Of a stretch of DNA of 13,332 nucleotides, positions 12,558 through 13,332 are shown in pieces. The notes under the pieces are model-generated. The model saw only the letters and a program-made list of their open reading frames with translations, was not told the origin of the DNA and searched no databases. A program made the position numbers and the translations under genes. Every line of letters starts with the position of its first letter. The stretch's first letter is position 1. Source of the DNA: an uncultured Chloroflexota bacterium (GTDB taxonomy: Bacteria; Chloroflexota; Anaerolineae; Aggregatilineales; Phototrophicaceae); the NCBI GenBank assembly GCA_937927665.1, contig CALBRY010000623.1, positions 1 to 13,332 on the forward strand. Reading direction: 5' to 3'.

Positions 12558-13332
12558 TTAGCGTGCTGCTTCAGCTTCGGACTGCCAAGAGACAGGATCA
12601 TACGCCGGGGCTTCGCAGCGCAGCGGACGATCTTCACGGAAGCCGAACTCATAATCTGCCTGCATCAACTGATGAATTTCGCTCGTGCCTTCGTAGATCA
12701 CCGCGCCTTTGCCGTTGCGGAGATAACGTTCGACCGGGTATTCATCGCTGAAACCGTACGCACCGTGAATCTGCACGGCTTCGAGCGCGGCTTGCACGCT
12801 TTGATCGGTGGCGAACCATTTAAACTGGGATGTTTCTTTGGTGTTGCGGACACCCTGATTCTTCAACCATCCGACGCGGTGCATCATCATCGACGCTTGA
12901 TCGTACCACAGGCGCATGTAAGCGATCTTCTGCTTAATCAACTGGTGCTGCGCGATCGGCACGCCAAACGTGACGCGCTCCTGTGAATACTTGACGCTTT
13001 CTTCAAGACACGCGCGGATCAAGCCGGTTGCGCCTGCGCCGACCGTGTAACGCCCGTTATCAAGGCACGACATGGCGATCTTGAAGCCTTCGCCTTCTTC
13101 ACCGAGACGATTTTCGACCGGAACTTCGACATTTTCCATCTTGATCCAGCCCGTCGAACCAGCGCGCACGCCGAGCTTGCCGTGAATATCGCCTGTGGTG
13201 ACACCGGGCATATCATTGGTGATGATGAAAGCGCTCATGGTGGTGTGAAGCGGTGAGCCGCCGGGGTTGTGCTTGGCGACCACAAGGAAATGATGGGCTT
13301 TGCTCGCAAGGCTGATCCACATCTTTTCGCCG
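12558..13332 (-). CDS. Acyl-CoA dehydrogenase, N-terminal part missing at window edge
   Basis: The C-terminal 257 residues of an FAD-dependent acyl-CoA dehydrogenase; the reading frame continues off the right edge (GEK precedes MWIS). Visible are the middle beta domain (GEKMWIS, AFIITNDMPGV, KLGVRAGSTGWI, VEVPVENRLGEEGEGFKIAM) and the C-terminal helical domain (SQERVTFGVPIAQHQLIKQKIAYM, QIHGAYGFSDEYPVERYLRN). In IYEGTSEIHQL the glutamate (codon 12690-12692) occupies the catalytic-base position used by short- and medium-chain enzymes. The enzyme introduces the alpha-beta double bond in acyl-CoA and passes electrons to electron-transfer flavoprotein. About 35 residues follow the usual end of the family, with no recognisable motif. 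Chain-length specificity cannot be read. A hairpin follows the stop. Confidence 0.92.
   Translation of the reverse strand, partial: GEKMWISLASKAHHFLVVAKHNPGGSPLHTTMSAFIITNDMPGVTTGDIHGKLGVRAGSTGWIKMENVEVPVENRLGEEGEGFKIAMSCLDNGRYTVGAGATGLIRACLEESVKYSQERVTFGVPIAQHQLIKQKIAYMRLWYDQASMMMHRVGWLKNQGVRNTKETSQFKWFATDQSVQAALEAVQIHGAYGFSDEYPVERYLRNGKGAVIYEGTSEIHQLMQADYEFGFREDRPLRCEAPAYDPVSWQSEAEAAR

Noticed and set aside
12162..12986. Plus-strand open frame of 274 codons
   Set aside because: It straddles the start of the binding-protein gene, an intergenic hairpin and the end of the dehydrogenase, all on the other strand.

Overview
The window most likely comes from a bacterium of the phylum Chloroflexota (Anaerolineae-like). 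This is inferred from a combination of traits, not from a marker gene. The traits are a Hanks-type Ser/Thr kinase with a proline-rich linker and extracytoplasmic domain, an F420-dependent PPOX-fold reductase, a split ThrE-type exporter, a dipeptide/oligopeptide ABC transporter, moderate-to-high GC with many GATC/CGATCG words, and pyrimidine-rich repeats between genes. No rRNA, tRNA, CRISPR array, insertion sequence or phage gene was seen.

Layout. Positions 1-318 hold a pyrimidine-rich repeat tract and no credible gene. Next come two plus-strand genes that look like a sugar-modifying pair: a left-handed beta-helix acyltransferase (319-936) and a DegT-family PLP aminotransferase (994-2106). They are closed by a hairpin at 2113-2144. 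Behind it, on the minus strand, lies a degraded DUF433-like antitoxin remnant (2147-2346).

From 5829 down to 2343 the minus strand carries a tightly packed three-gene operon: transmembrane Ser/Thr kinase, secreted lipoprotein, and HAL2/CysQ-type 3'(2'),5'-bisphosphate nucleotidase. It has a good sigma70-like promoter at 5864-5892. Upstream is a small STAS-like protein (5947-6297) with its own possible promoter and a short terminator, then a PPOX-class F420-dependent enzyme (6525-6950). The PPOX gene is divergent from a two-gene ThrE/YjjP-YjjB exporter operon (7081-8405). The space between them contains a symmetric operator-like dyad.

A strong bidirectional hairpin (8435-8468) separates the exporter from a minus-strand peptide ABC transporter operon read from 12367 to 8511: OppA-like binding protein, OppB-like permease, OppC-like permease. 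No ATPase genes are attached. The window ends inside a minus-strand acyl-CoA dehydrogenase (12558 to the right edge).

The least ordinary parts are the kinase/lipoprotein/nucleotidase operon, the toxin-antitoxin remnant, the operator-like dyad, and the pyrimidine repeat tract. I found no clear new defence or mobile system.
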